Assembly: GCA_036505615.1 (NCBI GenBank)
Contig: DASXTB010000401.1
Coordinates: 1-14,454 of the forward strand
Length of the DNA stretch: 14,454 nt
Source: DASXTB01 sp036505615
GTDB lineage: Bacteria > Acidobacteriota > UBA6911 > JACQSX01
Direction: 5' to 3'
Part shown: piece by piece, positions 7,110 to 14,101 of the stretch
Numbering within the stretch: position 1 is the first letter of the stretch
Layout of the letters: the number at the start of each line of letters is the position of its first letter
Notes under the pieces: model-generated
What the model was told of the DNA's origin: nothing
The model's input: the letters and a program-made list of their open reading frames with translations, nothing else
Database searches by the model: none
Position numbers and translations under genes: made by a program

Positions 7110-7472
7110 ATGGGACTTACGCGTGTCACAGTCACCCTGCGGGCCTTTGGATCTTCCGATGGAAAATACGAGGCCGACTTTCTAGTAGACACAGGGGCCA
7201 CCGATTCTTTGGCGCCAGCGGAAGAGTTGAGAAAAATAGGTGTGCATCCAGTGGGAACTACAGTTTACGAACTGGCCGACGGAAGCATGCACGAATTCCC
7301 CTTCGGTCTAGCAGAAATCAGGTTCATGGGGGAATTAACTGCTGGTCGTGTAATCTTCGGCCCGGATAACGCAGAACCCCTTCTAGGAATTACAGCACTT
7401 GAGTCTGTAGGTATCACAGTGGATCCTCGTAACCAGACCCTCAAGCGACTGCCCGCCATTCCGCTAAAGTAG
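7110..7472 (+). CDS. Small retropepsin-like (clan AA) aspartic protease
   Basis: The 120-residue product has the single active-site motif FLVDTGATDSLAP, with DTGA at 27-30, typical of one lobe of a retroviral-type aspartic protease that works as a homodimer. A later hydrophobic-Gly block (PLLGITALESVGITVD, about 92-107) matches the second conserved part of the fold, hydrophobic-hydrophobic-Gly. There is no signal peptide or membrane segment, so it is probably cytoplasmic. Such short stand-alone proteins are common in Acidobacteria and cyanobacteria and mostly have no known substrate. The ATG at 7110 is chosen because the frame upstream runs through the palindromic repeat. The ribosome site is weak (GGCGAG). 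A hairpin lies directly after the stop. Confidence 0.8.
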   Translation: MGLTRVTVTLRAFGSSDGKYEADFLVDTGATDSLAPAEELRKIGVHPVGTTVYELADGSMHEFPFGLAEIRFMGELTAGRVIFGPDNAEPLLGITALESVGITVDPRNQTLKRLPAIPLK

Positions 7473-7473
7473 A

Positions 7474-7489
7474 GCTCTTTATCAAGAGC
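7474..7489 (+). terminator. Hairpin directly after the protease stop
   Basis: A perfect 6-bp stem gctctt/aagagc encloses the loop tatc, starting 2 nt after the TAG. There is no T tract, so it is either a weak or Rho-assisted terminator or an mRNA 3'-end stabiliser. Confidence 0.4.
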
Positions 7490-7785
7490 GACACGATAAC
7501 CGTGCTGCCTACCGCGGTTCAGGACATTTCTGTTCACGCCGCACCCCCTATCCGCCTGAAGTCCTGTAATTGGAAAGCACTGATGCCTGTGCACGGATCT
7601 TCCGCTGTTAAGAGTCGAGGAGCTACTCTGCGCGTCGCCTTGCCTGTGACCAACTAATTGCTAAATAGTTGCGGCGTTTGAATTCGAGTCGGAGCCGGTG
7701 TTGTGTTTGGCAACAGGCCGTAGGAAACGACGTCACGAGTGTTTCATGCGCACAGGCTTGAGTGAGCAGGATTGACCCCTCAAAT
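7490..7785. other. Spacer without a supported gene
   Basis: About 300 bp separate the protease from the end of the zinc-ribbon gene. The only structure seen is a perfect stem caacta/tagttg at 7651-7671 with a 9-nt loop. Short frames exist on both strands, but none has a recognisable motif or convincing ribosome site. Confidence 0.5.
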
Positions 7786-8283
7786 TTACCAGTCTGGATA
7801 TTTTGCTCGGATGCTCTCGTACAGCGGCGAAGTCGTCTTGTGTTTTTTGTGATAGCCAAGAACCTGGCGCTCGCGTGCCGTTGGCTGAGGTTGCCCGGGC
7901 TGATCCTTTTGAGGCAGGGCGCGTTCTACTTCCTGAAGGTTCTGGATTCGGTCACGCGAGAGGGTAATAGGTTCTCCGGTGGGCTTTACTCGCGCAACAA
8001 TGTGGTTTCTCTTCTTCTTAAGAGAATCCGCATCGGCAGTGAAGGTCTTTTCTTCGCCTCGGAAATTGCGATATCGGATGTCAAGCGGCCTAAGCGGTGA
8101 ATAGTCGGCGCGTCTGGTGGACCAGAATCCCGCCGTGCCTGGAACTCCTCGTCCTCCGAGGGTGGGATCAAAATACGGGCAAGACGGATTGGGACAGCGA
8201 ATCTGTGTCTCTGACTTGCGCGCTCCTTTCGTGCCGCAGCTAGGGCACTGCGTCCCGCCGAAGAGAAAATCCAGAAATCCCAT
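7786..8283 (-). CDS. Zinc-ribbon protein with a small beta-rich domain
   Basis: The 165-residue protein begins MGFLDFLFGG followed by a four-cysteine zinc ribbon (CPSC at 13-16 and CPNPSC at 30-35). A second segment at about 68-120 (DIRYRNFRGEEKTF ... HIVARVKPTGEPITLSRDRIQNLQEV) alternates strands like an SH3/Sm-type barrel and vaguely recalls WYL-domain sequences, but I cannot assign it. The tail is polar and proline/glutamine-rich. Start ATG 8283 has a good ribosome site (GGGAGGA, 7 nt upstream). It lies 115 bp downstream of the RT gene in the same direction, so co-transcription is possible and it may be an accessory factor. The function is unknown; nucleic-acid binding is a reasonable guess for this type of ribbon. 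Confidence 0.7.
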   Translation of the reverse strand: MGFLDFLFGGTQCPSCGTKGARKSETQIRCPNPSCPYFDPTLGGRGVPGTAGFWSTRRADYSPLRPLDIRYRNFRGEEKTFTADADSLKKKRNHIVARVKPTGEPITLSRDRIQNLQEVERALPQKDQPGQPQPTARERQVLGYHKKHKTTSPLYESIRAKYPDW

Positions 8284-8307
8284 AGAACATTCCTCCCTTC
8301 AGATGAA

Positions 8308-8492
8308 AGCATTCAGGGGGACGGTTGGCAAAAACGAACCATCCGCTTTAGCGGACTTGGTTATTCCATAACCCCCATCTACAGGCAGCTACCCTCTCTC
8401 ACGGGCATTTGCCGGCTGCTGCTTCTGGGACTGGAGAGAAAGCCGCCCCGCCGGTACAGCGGCGCAGCCTGGCAACCGTCCCCCTGAATGCT
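8308..8492. repeat. 20-bp perfect inverted repeat spanning the RT 3' end
   Basis: Bases 8308-8327 (beginning agcattcaggg) are the exact reverse complement of 8473-8492. One copy lies in the RT-zinc ribbon gap; the other lies inside the RT coding region, where it encodes part of ATRAFRGTVARL near the C-terminus. In the minus-strand RNA the two would form a 20-bp stem around 145 nt. A separate hairpin sits at 8342-8355 (tccgc/gcgga). It may be a REP-type pair that invaded the gene's end, or a functional RNA end. Confidence 0.7.
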
Positions 8493-9838
8493 CTTGTTGC
8501 TTTGTGTCTTTGCCAAACGAAAAACGGGCTGTCAATCCGCCCTCGGCAGATCAAGCGACGCCGATGCACCAGCGAAGGCAACCCCAGGGCGCGGAGCCGG
8601 CGGAACGGAATCCTTCGAAAGTGACCCCTTTTATGTCCACGAAAAACACGACTCAGTATCTCCTCGGCCAGCCACCGATCCAGCATGCGCAGTTGTTTCT
8701 CCTCATCGACATGCTTCAAGTAATAATCGAGAATGGCTACATTGCGCACGCCTTTTCCGATTGCTTCCGAGGCAATAGTGACCAGAGCCTGCGCTCTTGC
8801 ATCGGAATCATCAATTTTTTGCCAGCGTCTGCGTCCACGCCGAAAAGCAAAACGGAACAGGTTCTGGATCTTGCGAAGCTTGTCTCTGGAGAGCGAAACC
8901 TTTCCGCCGGCTCGAAACAGAAGACCTAAGTGCCGAAAATCACCGGCTGGTGCAAAACGGAAATCGGCTGCGGGATGGCGCGAAATCAGGAGGTTCGCTC
9001 CGTGGCTGGCCTTCGTTCTGAGCTCCAGCCGCAACAGCGTTAACTCCAGATGCTCCGCAGCCAGGCCGGCGGTTTCACGATCGGGCGAAAGGACGAGGAT
9101 GTCATCCGCATAGCGGAAATAATTGATGTGTGGGAGGCTCTCGATTTGACGGTCCAACTCTGTCAGGTAGATATTGGCAAATAGACAGGCAATCGCTGTG
9201 CCGAAGGGTACGCCGCAAGTTGCCTTCCGTATGTTCTCACCTTCCTGATATAAGAAACGCACCCGCTGCTCTAAAAGCCGGAACAAGTAATCCGCCGGAT
9301 TCGCCAAACTGGCCAACTTATCCAGCAGTAGATCGTGGTTGATCGCGGCAAAGTAATCGACAATGTCCCGCTTAACGAGGTAAAGAGGAGTTCTCGCCGA
9401 TCGCAACACCGCTGCAATGCGAGTCTGACAGCGATCTAATCCGTAGTCGCGATCGCGATAAGCGTAGGAATTTGGGGAAAACCAACCGCGGAGGCTACAG
9501 CTCAGCAGGCGGTACAACAATAGATCAACGATGCGCTCTTCCCAGGGCGCGACATACAAGGTGCGATGTTTCCCGTTGAAATTGTAGCTGAGCGCCACGG
9601 CCGGTCGAAACTGGAAGGCCTCTCGCTGCAACGCGCGGTGGATCGCTTCCAGGCCGCGCAATCCGCGCCCTGCAAGGTCGTAAAGCGTCTTTCCATCCGT
9701 CGATGTTGCCAGGGCCTTGCGCCACTGGAACAGCGGTTTTGTGTACACTCGGACAGCAGCCTTGTAGAGTTCTGCTTCTTGGTAAACATCCCTCCATTGC
9801 AGCGGCGGTACGAATCGAATCGATGGCGTTGCTTGCAT
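8399..9838 (-). CDS. Reverse transcriptase of unassigned lineage
   Basis: A 479-residue RT (counted from ATG 9838). Blocks in order: NGKHRTLYVAPWEERIVD (88-105), FSPNSYAYR (120-128), motif A KRDIVDYF with Asp158, motif B CGVPFGTAIACLFANIYLTELD (208-229), catalytic YADD (243-246), and the FRHLGLLF block (301-308). An alpha-helical C-terminal region ends LGLPSLVHRRRLI. There is no maturase/endonuclease domain of a group II intron, no integrase and no protease, so it is not a retroelement polyprotein. It is of the retron/DGR/UG-defence grade of bacterial RTs; I cannot say which. An in-frame ATG at 9904 would add 22 residues but has no better ribosome site. The last ~35 residues come from repeat DNA. 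A large inverted repeat lies upstream and a zinc-ribbon gene downstream. Confidence 0.9.
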   Translation of the reverse strand: MQATPSIRFVPPLQWRDVYQEAELYKAAVRVYTKPLFQWRKALATSTDGKTLYDLAGRGLRGLEAIHRALQREAFQFRPAVALSYNFNGKHRTLYVAPWEERIVDLLLYRLLSCSLRGWFSPNSYAYRDRDYGLDRCQTRIAAVLRSARTPLYLVKRDIVDYFAAINHDLLLDKLASLANPADYLFRLLEQRVRFLYQEGENIRKATCGVPFGTAIACLFANIYLTELDRQIESLPHINYFRYADDILVLSPDRETAGLAAEHLELTLLRLELRTKASHGANLLISRHPAADFRFAPAGDFRHLGLLFRAGGKVSLSRDKLRKIQNLFRFAFRRGRRRWQKIDDSDARAQALVTIASEAIGKGVRNVAILDYYLKHVDEEKQLRMLDRWLAEEILSRVFRGHKRGHFRRIPFRRLRALGLPSLVHRRRLICRGRIDSPFFVWQRHKATRAFRGTVARLRRCTGGAAFSPVPEAAAGKCP

Positions 9839-9924
9839 GTCTGATTCTCGGGTAACTTGTACTCCTGTGCCGCGAAACCTGCAACTGTTCTTAAACGGCG
9901 GCATTCAGATGCTGGAGCGTCAGA

Positions 9925-10098
9925 TCCTGTGCAAAAAATCAGAACCGCGCCCGTGAGGGCGCGTGGGGAGAACCTTGGTCGATTCCTAGGGGGTCCTGCA
10001 AAATGGCCGAAGTCGCAGCCAGTTAGAAAAAATACTGCGATTTCTCGTAGGATTCTCCGCGCGCGCCCTGACGGGCGCGGTTCTGATTTTTTCACAGG
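9925..10098. repeat. Large inverted repeat upstream of the RT (candidate structured RNA)
   Basis: A left arm at about 9925-9979 and a right arm at about 10047-10098 are reverse complements over roughly 50 bp with one insertion and a few mismatches. The outer 31 bp differ at only one position. Each arm also folds on itself: 9946-9963 (cgcgccc-gtga-gggcgcg) and 10062-10079 (cgcgccc-tgac-gggcgcg), each followed outward by ttctgatttttt, like two terminators facing outwards. The central 65 nt can form tcgcag/ctgcga (10013-10018 with 10035-10040). It lies in the divergent gap between the RT and histidine kinase genes. It is either the RT's non-coding RNA or a BIME/MITE repeat; outer ends TGTGAAAAAAT are shared with the element at 1491-1676. 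Confidence 0.75.
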
Positions 10099-10207
10099 CG
10101 TTCTCAGCGACAGGACCCGGCGGTTGTTTTCCAACGCAGATTACAAGATCCTAGGACCGGAATGATCGAGGCGGTTCGCAGTTAGCCATGCTGTAGGATA
10201 GATCGAC

Positions 10208-11272
10208 ATGCAACGGCAGCGATGGGGAAGATGGGCTCTCTTTATCGGCTGCTGGACACTGCTGGGAATTTTCTTCGCCAGCCAGCTGTATCTAAGCTAT
10301 GCGTACTCGAGATATCCCATCCGCTGGGGGCAGGCGCTTGCTCTGGAGCTGACCGCCTGGTACATCTGGGCGGCTCTTTCACCGGCCATCCTCTGGCTGG
10401 CGCGTCACTTCCGAATAGAGCGCAGTCGATGGGTACGCAGTCTGCTGGTGCACATTCCCGCCAGCCTTATTTTTACATTCGTCAAGTTAAATCTTGAGAT
10501 TTGGGTGATCGGCCATATCCGTTGGCTTCCTCCGCGGCGCATTTACCCAAGCAGCATTCATCCGAATATTCTCACCTATTGGGCAATCGTGGGAATCAGC
10601 CACGCGCTTGATTATTACCGGCGCTACCGCGAGCGAGAATTGAAAGCATCACAGTTAGAAGCCAAGCTGGCACAGTCGCAACTACAGGTGTTGAAGATGC
10701 AGCTCCATCCTCACTTCTTTTTCAACACACTCCACGCCATCTCCACCCTGATGCACCGCGATGTGGAAATCGCCGACCGAATGCTGGCCCGCCTGAGCGA
10801 TCTGCTGCGGCTTACTTTGGAAAATGCCGGTATGCAGGAAGTGCCCCTGAAAGAGGAACTGGCATTCCTCGATCCGTACCTGGAGATCGAACAAGCGCGT
10901 TTCGGTGACCGCCTTTGCGTGCAACTGGACATCCAACCGGACACGCTAGGTGCGCTGGTGCCGAATTTACTACTGCAGCCTCTAGTAGAGAACGCCATCC
11001 GCCACGGCATTGCGCAGCGAGCCGAGGGTGGACGGATCTGGATCATGGCTATGCGTAAAGGCGAGAAACTGATGGTGCAGATTCGCGATAATGGCGCCGG
11101 AATTCCGGCAGAATTGAAAGACTTGAAAGAGAGAGTCGGCCTGATGAATACGCGTGCACGTTTACAGCAGCTTTACGGAGCAGCTCATCGATTTGATCTG
11201 CGCAATGCGCCCGATGGCGGCCTGGAAGTGACTCTGGAGATGCCCTTCCTCACCGAAGATGGCCACGCATGA
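10208..11272 (+). CDS. LytS/AlgZ-type membrane sensor histidine kinase
   Basis: A 354-residue His_kinase-family sensor. Four hydrophobic segments (about 11-31, 45-66, 79-101 and 120-135) form a membrane-embedded N-terminus with little periplasmic domain. A coiled-coil linker (140-163) follows. The H-box QLHPHFFFNTLHAIS (165-179) carries the predicted phosphorylated His169 of the LxPHFxFN motif. Then come the ATPase region, with N-box ENAIRHG (261-267) and G-box DNGAGIP (294-300), and the family's late GLMNTRARLQQLYG motif. It would phosphorylate the LytTR regulator encoded next, whose ATG overlaps its stop (ATGA at 11269-11272). AGGA at 10195-10198 serves as ribosome site. The signal is unknown. 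The partner's output domain is damaged, so the circuit may be dead or altered. Confidence 0.92.
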   Translation: MQRQRWGRWALFIGCWTLLGIFFASQLYLSYAYSRYPIRWGQALALELTAWYIWAALSPAILWLARHFRIERSRWVRSLLVHIPASLIFTFVKLNLEIWVIGHIRWLPPRRIYPSSIHPNILTYWAIVGISHALDYYRRYRERELKASQLEAKLAQSQLQVLKMQLHPHFFFNTLHAISTLMHRDVEIADRMLARLSDLLRLTLENAGMQEVPLKEELAFLDPYLEIEQARFGDRLCVQLDIQPDTLGALVPNLLLQPLVENAIRHGIAQRAEGGRIWIMAMRKGEKLMVQIRDNGAGIPAELKDLKERVGLMNTRARLQQLYGAAHRFDLRNAPDGGLEVTLEMPFLTEDGHA

Positions 11273-11853
11273 AAATTCGAGCCCTAATAGTTGACGACGA
11301 GCCTTTGGCGCGCGAGCGGATTCGCACTCTGCTGAAGGACGAGCCTGAGGTTGAAATCGTGGGAGAATGCGCAGACGGTCGTCGAGCCGTTTCGGCCGTT
11401 CGAGAACGGAAACCTGATTTGATCTTCCTCGACGTTCAAATCCCCGAGCTGGATGGTTTTGAAGTCCTCAAGGCGGTGGGACCGGGCGCAATGCCGGCAG
11501 TTATTTTCGTTACTGCTTACGACCAATACGCGCTGCGGGCTTTCGATGTCCATGCCATCGATTACCTTCTAAAGCCATTTGATCGGCAGCGCTTTCACCG
11601 AGCTTTGCGCCGGGCGAAGGACCAAATATCCAGCGAGAAATACGACCACGTCAATGAGCGTCTTCTGGCCCTTCTGGAAGATTTGAAAGGAGGGCAGAAA
11701 TATCTCGAGCGCCTGGTGATTAAATCCGGCGGGCGCGTTTTCTTTCTGCGAGTTGACGAAATTGACTGGATGGAAGCGACAGGCAATTACCTGCGACTGC
11801 ATGCGGGAAAGGCGGCGACTATCAGGTGGTTCTGCGTGATGGCACCAAACTGA
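11269..11853 (+). CDS. LytTR-family response regulator with disrupted output domain
   Basis: Residues 1-120 are an intact receiver: acidic pair Asp9-Asp10, phosphorylated Asp55 in FLDVQIP, Thr82 and Lys102 in LLKPFD. After a linker the LytTR DNA-binding domain begins normally (LERLVIKSGGRVFFLRVDEIDWMEATGNYLRLHAGK, about 146-181). It then runs out of frame into AATIRWFCVMAPN and stops. The rest of the domain is found in another frame directly downstream, minus its middle. Family members normally have about 240-250 residues; this one has 194. It could still be phosphorylated, and so titrate the kinase, but should not bind DNA normally. The start overlaps the kinase stop. An assembly error is an alternative. 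Confidence 0.85.
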   Translation: MKIRALIVDDEPLARERIRTLLKDEPEVEIVGECADGRRAVSAVRERKPDLIFLDVQIPELDGFEVLKAVGPGAMPAVIFVTAYDQYALRAFDVHAIDYLLKPFDRQRFHRALRRAKDQISSEKYDHVNERLLALLEDLKGGQKYLERLVIKSGGRVFFLRVDEIDWMEATGNYLRLHAGKAATIRWFCVMAPN

Positions 11854-11909
11854 CGTTAAGCCGAGGATACCGAGATCGGCTGCAGGAGGTGTTGGGAAAG
11901 TCTTTTTGA
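11814..11909 (+). pseudogene. Detached C-terminal end of the LytTR domain
   Basis: Read from 11814, the sequence encodes GDYQVVLRDGTKLTLSRGYRDRLQEV and ends LGKSF-stop at 11909, matching the normal LytTR C-terminus (RDGTxLxLSRxYRDxL). It is shifted by 2 nt relative to the regulator's frame at 11811. The segment normally holding the RIHRSxxVN motif, roughly 35-43 codons, is absent. This looks like an internal deletion that broke the frame. Confidence 0.75.
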
Positions 11910-12073
11910 TTTCGAGACTGTAACCTTCAGATTGCGGAATCAGTTTGTCCCCCGATTCCCGCGCTTCGTCACCCTGTCACCCAGGTTCGTCCCATACCAC
12001 TTGCGGCCCGGGCGGCCGGCGCCGTACTTTGGCATGGTTGGGAAAAATGCGGCCAAAACGTGGAGGAACGCGA

Positions 12074-12862
12074 ATGAGGAAAGGCATTGCGAGCCGTTGG
12101 TTTCAAATCTTTTTTGCCTGCGCAGGAACGACCGCGGCGCTGGCGCATACCGTAGCATGCGCGCAAATTCCGCCAAAGCCAGAGAACTTGCAGGTGCTCC
12201 CCAAAGACATTTCCCGCGACGCGCTGATCCAGCGCATGCGCGAGTTTTCGTTTGCGCTCTCGGTACGCTGTCAGTACTGCCATGCCGGGGGCGACGGAAT
12301 CTCGTTTGAAGGCGTTGTATTCAAGTCTGACGAGAAGCTCGCGAAACAGAAAGCGCGCGTGATGCTGCGCATGGTTGACACGCTGAACTCGACGACCCTC
12401 AAGGATCTGCCCGGACGCAGCGACCCGCCCGTACGCGTCGATTGCGTCACTTGCCACCGCGGGCTTTCTGTGCCGAAGACACTCGAAACCGTCCTGGCCG
12501 AGACCATCGCAAAACAGGGGATCCCGGCTGCAGTTCAGCGCTATCGCGAGCTGCGCGAGCGCGAGGCGCTCACCGGGCGCTACAACTTCGGCGAGTGGAC
12601 GATCAACGAGCTCGCCCGTAGCCTGGCCGCAGACGGCAAACACGATGCGGCTTTGGCCATGCTCGAGATGAACGGAGAGTACTACCCAAAGTCCGGCGCC
12701 ATCGATTTCCAGATAGCCGAGCTGCACCGCATGCGCGGGGAAAGGGACAAGGCCATCGCACGGTACCGGCGTGCGCTCGAAAAGGAGCCTGCCAACCCGA
12801 CTGCCAAGCGGCGACTGGAGGAGCTGCTCGGGAATGCTCCACCGCCCCGGGAGCGTCAGTAG
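12074..12862 (+). CDS. Di-heme cytochrome c of CytoC_RC type with TPR-like tail
   Basis: A 262-residue exported protein: signal peptide at about 1-31 (ending VACAQ), then the sequence LQVLPKDISRDALIQRMREFSFALSVRCQYCH. This is the helix-plus-heme arrangement of the photosynthetic reaction-centre cytochrome family that is widespread in non-photosynthetic Acidobacteria. Two heme sites are seen, CQYCH (66-70) and CVTCH (124-128), with Met57 upstream of the first as a possible ligand. The C-terminal ~90 residues (WTINELARSLAADGKHDAALAMLEMN ... RDKAIARYRRALEKEPANPTAKRRL) form two TPR-like helix pairs for protein contacts. Start ATG 12074 has GGAGG 7 nt upstream (12062-12066); a frame extension upstream has no support. 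It is probably a periplasmic electron carrier; the partner is not visible. Confidence 0.88.
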   Translation: MRKGIASRWFQIFFACAGTTAALAHTVACAQIPPKPENLQVLPKDISRDALIQRMREFSFALSVRCQYCHAGGDGISFEGVVFKSDEKLAKQKARVMLRMVDTLNSTTLKDLPGRSDPPVRVDCVTCHRGLSVPKTLETVLAETIAKQGIPAAVQRYRELREREALTGRYNFGEWTINELARSLAADGKHDAALAMLEMNGEYYPKSGAIDFQIAELHRMRGERDKAIARYRRALEKEPANPTAKRRLEELLGNAPPPRERQ

Positions 12863-13070
12863 CCATGGTAAGAGTCCGCTCAGTGGTCAACCCGCCATTG
12901 CTACGGGACACACCCACGCGTGTCAATCGCCCACCAGCGACCTAAAAACAGCACTGATTTTGATCAGAATCTAGCGCTTGCAGTTATTTACGGAACCGCG
13001 CAGTGACAGACTACAGATTGAGTCCCAATTCTGATCGATTGAAGCCATCAGCGCGTAAGTATCCGTGGAG
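12863..13070. other. Spacer without a supported gene
   Basis: About 200 bp follow the cytochrome gene. The sequence is moderately AT-rich, with small imperfect repeats of ttgatcagaat-like words, but no terminator with a T tract and no convincing reading frame. It may contain the decayed 3' part of the truncated gene that ends at 13071, yet I could not recognise any of it. Confidence 0.4.
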
Positions 13071-13271
13071 TCAAAGAGCAGGTGTTGGCTCGTGGCATGT
13101 TATTTTTGCAACACAGACAACACTGCTTCTTTTTCGTCCGGGTAGTTGGAGCCAGTTGGCCAACGCTGCGGTTGAATTCTGATGATCCAAAGAATACAGC
13201 GGAAACGCGAAGGCAAAGATCAACCCGAAGACCAGCGCTCTGTTGGCGAACTCCCAATTTGTAGCTTTCAT
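13071..13271 (-). pseudogene. Truncated small membrane-protein gene
   Basis: The 66-residue frame starts MKATNWEFANRALVFGLIFAF and continues PLYSLDHQNSTAALANWL, with one membrane helix at about 11-28. From memory this looks like the first transmembrane part of an isoprenylcysteine carboxyl methyltransferase-like family, which has about 200 residues; that identification is tentative. From about residue 43 the sequence turns into KRSSVVCVAKITCHEPTPAL, which shows no membrane character, and it ends early. Its ATG overlaps the TGA of the upstream RibD_C-type gene (ATGA at 13268-13271), as in a coupled operon. This argues the start is real and the 3' part has been lost. Confidence 0.45.
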
Positions 13272-13867
13272 TGGCCAGTACTGGTCCGCTTCTTCGCTCG
13301 AGTCTTGGCGGCTTTAACGTACCCAATGCGGGGAGGGGGGCCAACGCCGCCGGGCACCGAGTACGAAAGCGCCACGATCCCGCTGACCGGGAGTGTCTTC
13401 TGATCCGCCAGCACCAGCTTGGTCGTAGCGCCAGGCGGAAGGAGCGGGATCCCGGCACCCAGGAGGACAGGAACAACGGCAACTTCCACGGTGTCCACAA
13501 GACCTGCGTCGAGAAGCGAACGAAACAGGTTGCCCCCACCGTAGAGCCAGATGTCCCGACCGGGCTTGGCTTTCAGTGCCGCTACGATTTCACGGGGATC
13601 GTCGTTAAAGATGCGCACGCCTCGGTATGCGGCCGCCGGAAGAGTCCGCGAGAAGACGACGACTTCGAGACCCGGGATCGCACCGTGCCCGCCCTGCGCG
13701 GTCAGCACGTCATATGTCTTGCGTCCCATCACGGCCGTGTCGAACTGCTTGTATATCGCGGCAAAGTCGATCGCCGGGTCCATCACGATCCAATCATATT
13801 CGCCGTTCGGCCCCGCGATGAAGCCGTCCAGGCTCACCGCCACGTGGTAGCGCAGTCGTCTGCTCAT
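13268..13867 (-). CDS. RibD C-terminal/dihydrofolate reductase-family protein
   Basis: A 199-residue protein of the DHFR-like fold found in RibD C-termini and many stand-alone bacterial relatives. Seen: YHVAVSLDGFIAGPNGEYDW (7-26), the usual N-terminal signature; VMGRKTYDVL (46-55); VVVFSRTL; LYGGGNLFRSLLDAGLVDTVEVAVVPVLLGAGIPLLPP (about 112-149), the NADPH-binding GGG and the late strand-turn. It probably reduces a small heterocyclic substrate with NADPH; the substrate cannot be told, and resistance-type or riboflavin roles are both unproven. Start ATG 13867 directly precedes the first family motif. An open frame extends to 14101 through the heptamer array but encodes only PDTRHPT repeats and is not used. 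A basic tail (KAAKTRAKKRTS) follows the fold. Confidence 0.85.
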   Translation of the reverse strand: MSRRLRYHVAVSLDGFIAGPNGEYDWIVMDPAIDFAAIYKQFDTAVMGRKTYDVLTAQGGHGAIPGLEVVVFSRTLPAAAYRGVRIFNDDPREIVAALKAKPGRDIWLYGGGNLFRSLLDAGLVDTVEVAVVPVLLGAGIPLLPPGATTKLVLADQKTLPVSGIVALSYSVPGGVGPPPRIGYVKAAKTRAKKRTSTGQ

Positions 13868-14001
13868 GCTCAGGTTCCAATTCAGGGTCGGCCGTGATGC
13901 GGCCAAGAATAGTCTGGCTAACTTAAAGTCTACTTGCGAAACCAGTCCTATTATACCGCGAATCAGAACCTGTGCTCGAGTGTCCGTCGTTGATGCACCG
14001 C

Positions 14002-14098
14002 GTCGGGTGTCGGGTGTCGGGTGTCGGGTGTCGGGTGTCGGGTGTCGGGTGTCGGGTGTCGGGTGTCGGGTGTCGGGTGTCGGGTGTCGGGTGTCGGG
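14002..14098 (+). repeat. Heptanucleotide tandem array (GTCGGGT), about 14 units
   Basis: Perfect head-to-tail copies of a 7-bp unit run for 97 bp, about 13.9 units. The plus strand has about 14 GGG runs separated by TGTC, which meets the standard pattern for G-quadruplex formation. The array lies upstream of the RibD_C-family gene. Tandem repeats like this change length by slippage. A diverged, inverted copy is found at 14244-14271. Confidence 0.95.
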
Positions 14099-14101
14099 CA
14101 A

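Noticed and set aside
7762..8100. Plus-strand reading frame opposite the zinc-ribbon gene
   Set aside because: The minus-strand frame has a good ribosome site and a four-cysteine ribbon; the plus frame has no motif.
8399..9838. Diversity-generating retroelement
   Set aside because: No template/variable repeat pair with adenine-specific differences and no Avd-type gene was seen in the window.
9925..10098. Retron msr/msd annotation
   Set aside because: Position and structure are suggestive, but no retron a1/a2 arrangement with a priming G could be identified and the RT lineage is unknown.
11945..12073. Upstream extension of the di-heme cytochrome frame
   Set aside because: ATG 12074 has a strong ribosome site and starts a proper signal peptide; the extension is low-complexity proline/arginine-rich.
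14002..14098. CRISPR-like array
   Set aside because: Units are 7 bp with no spacers; it is a simple tandem repeat.
13868..14101. N-terminal extension of the RibD_C-family protein made of PDTRHPT repeats
   Set aside because: It is only the heptamer array read in one frame; the family signature begins right after ATG 13867.
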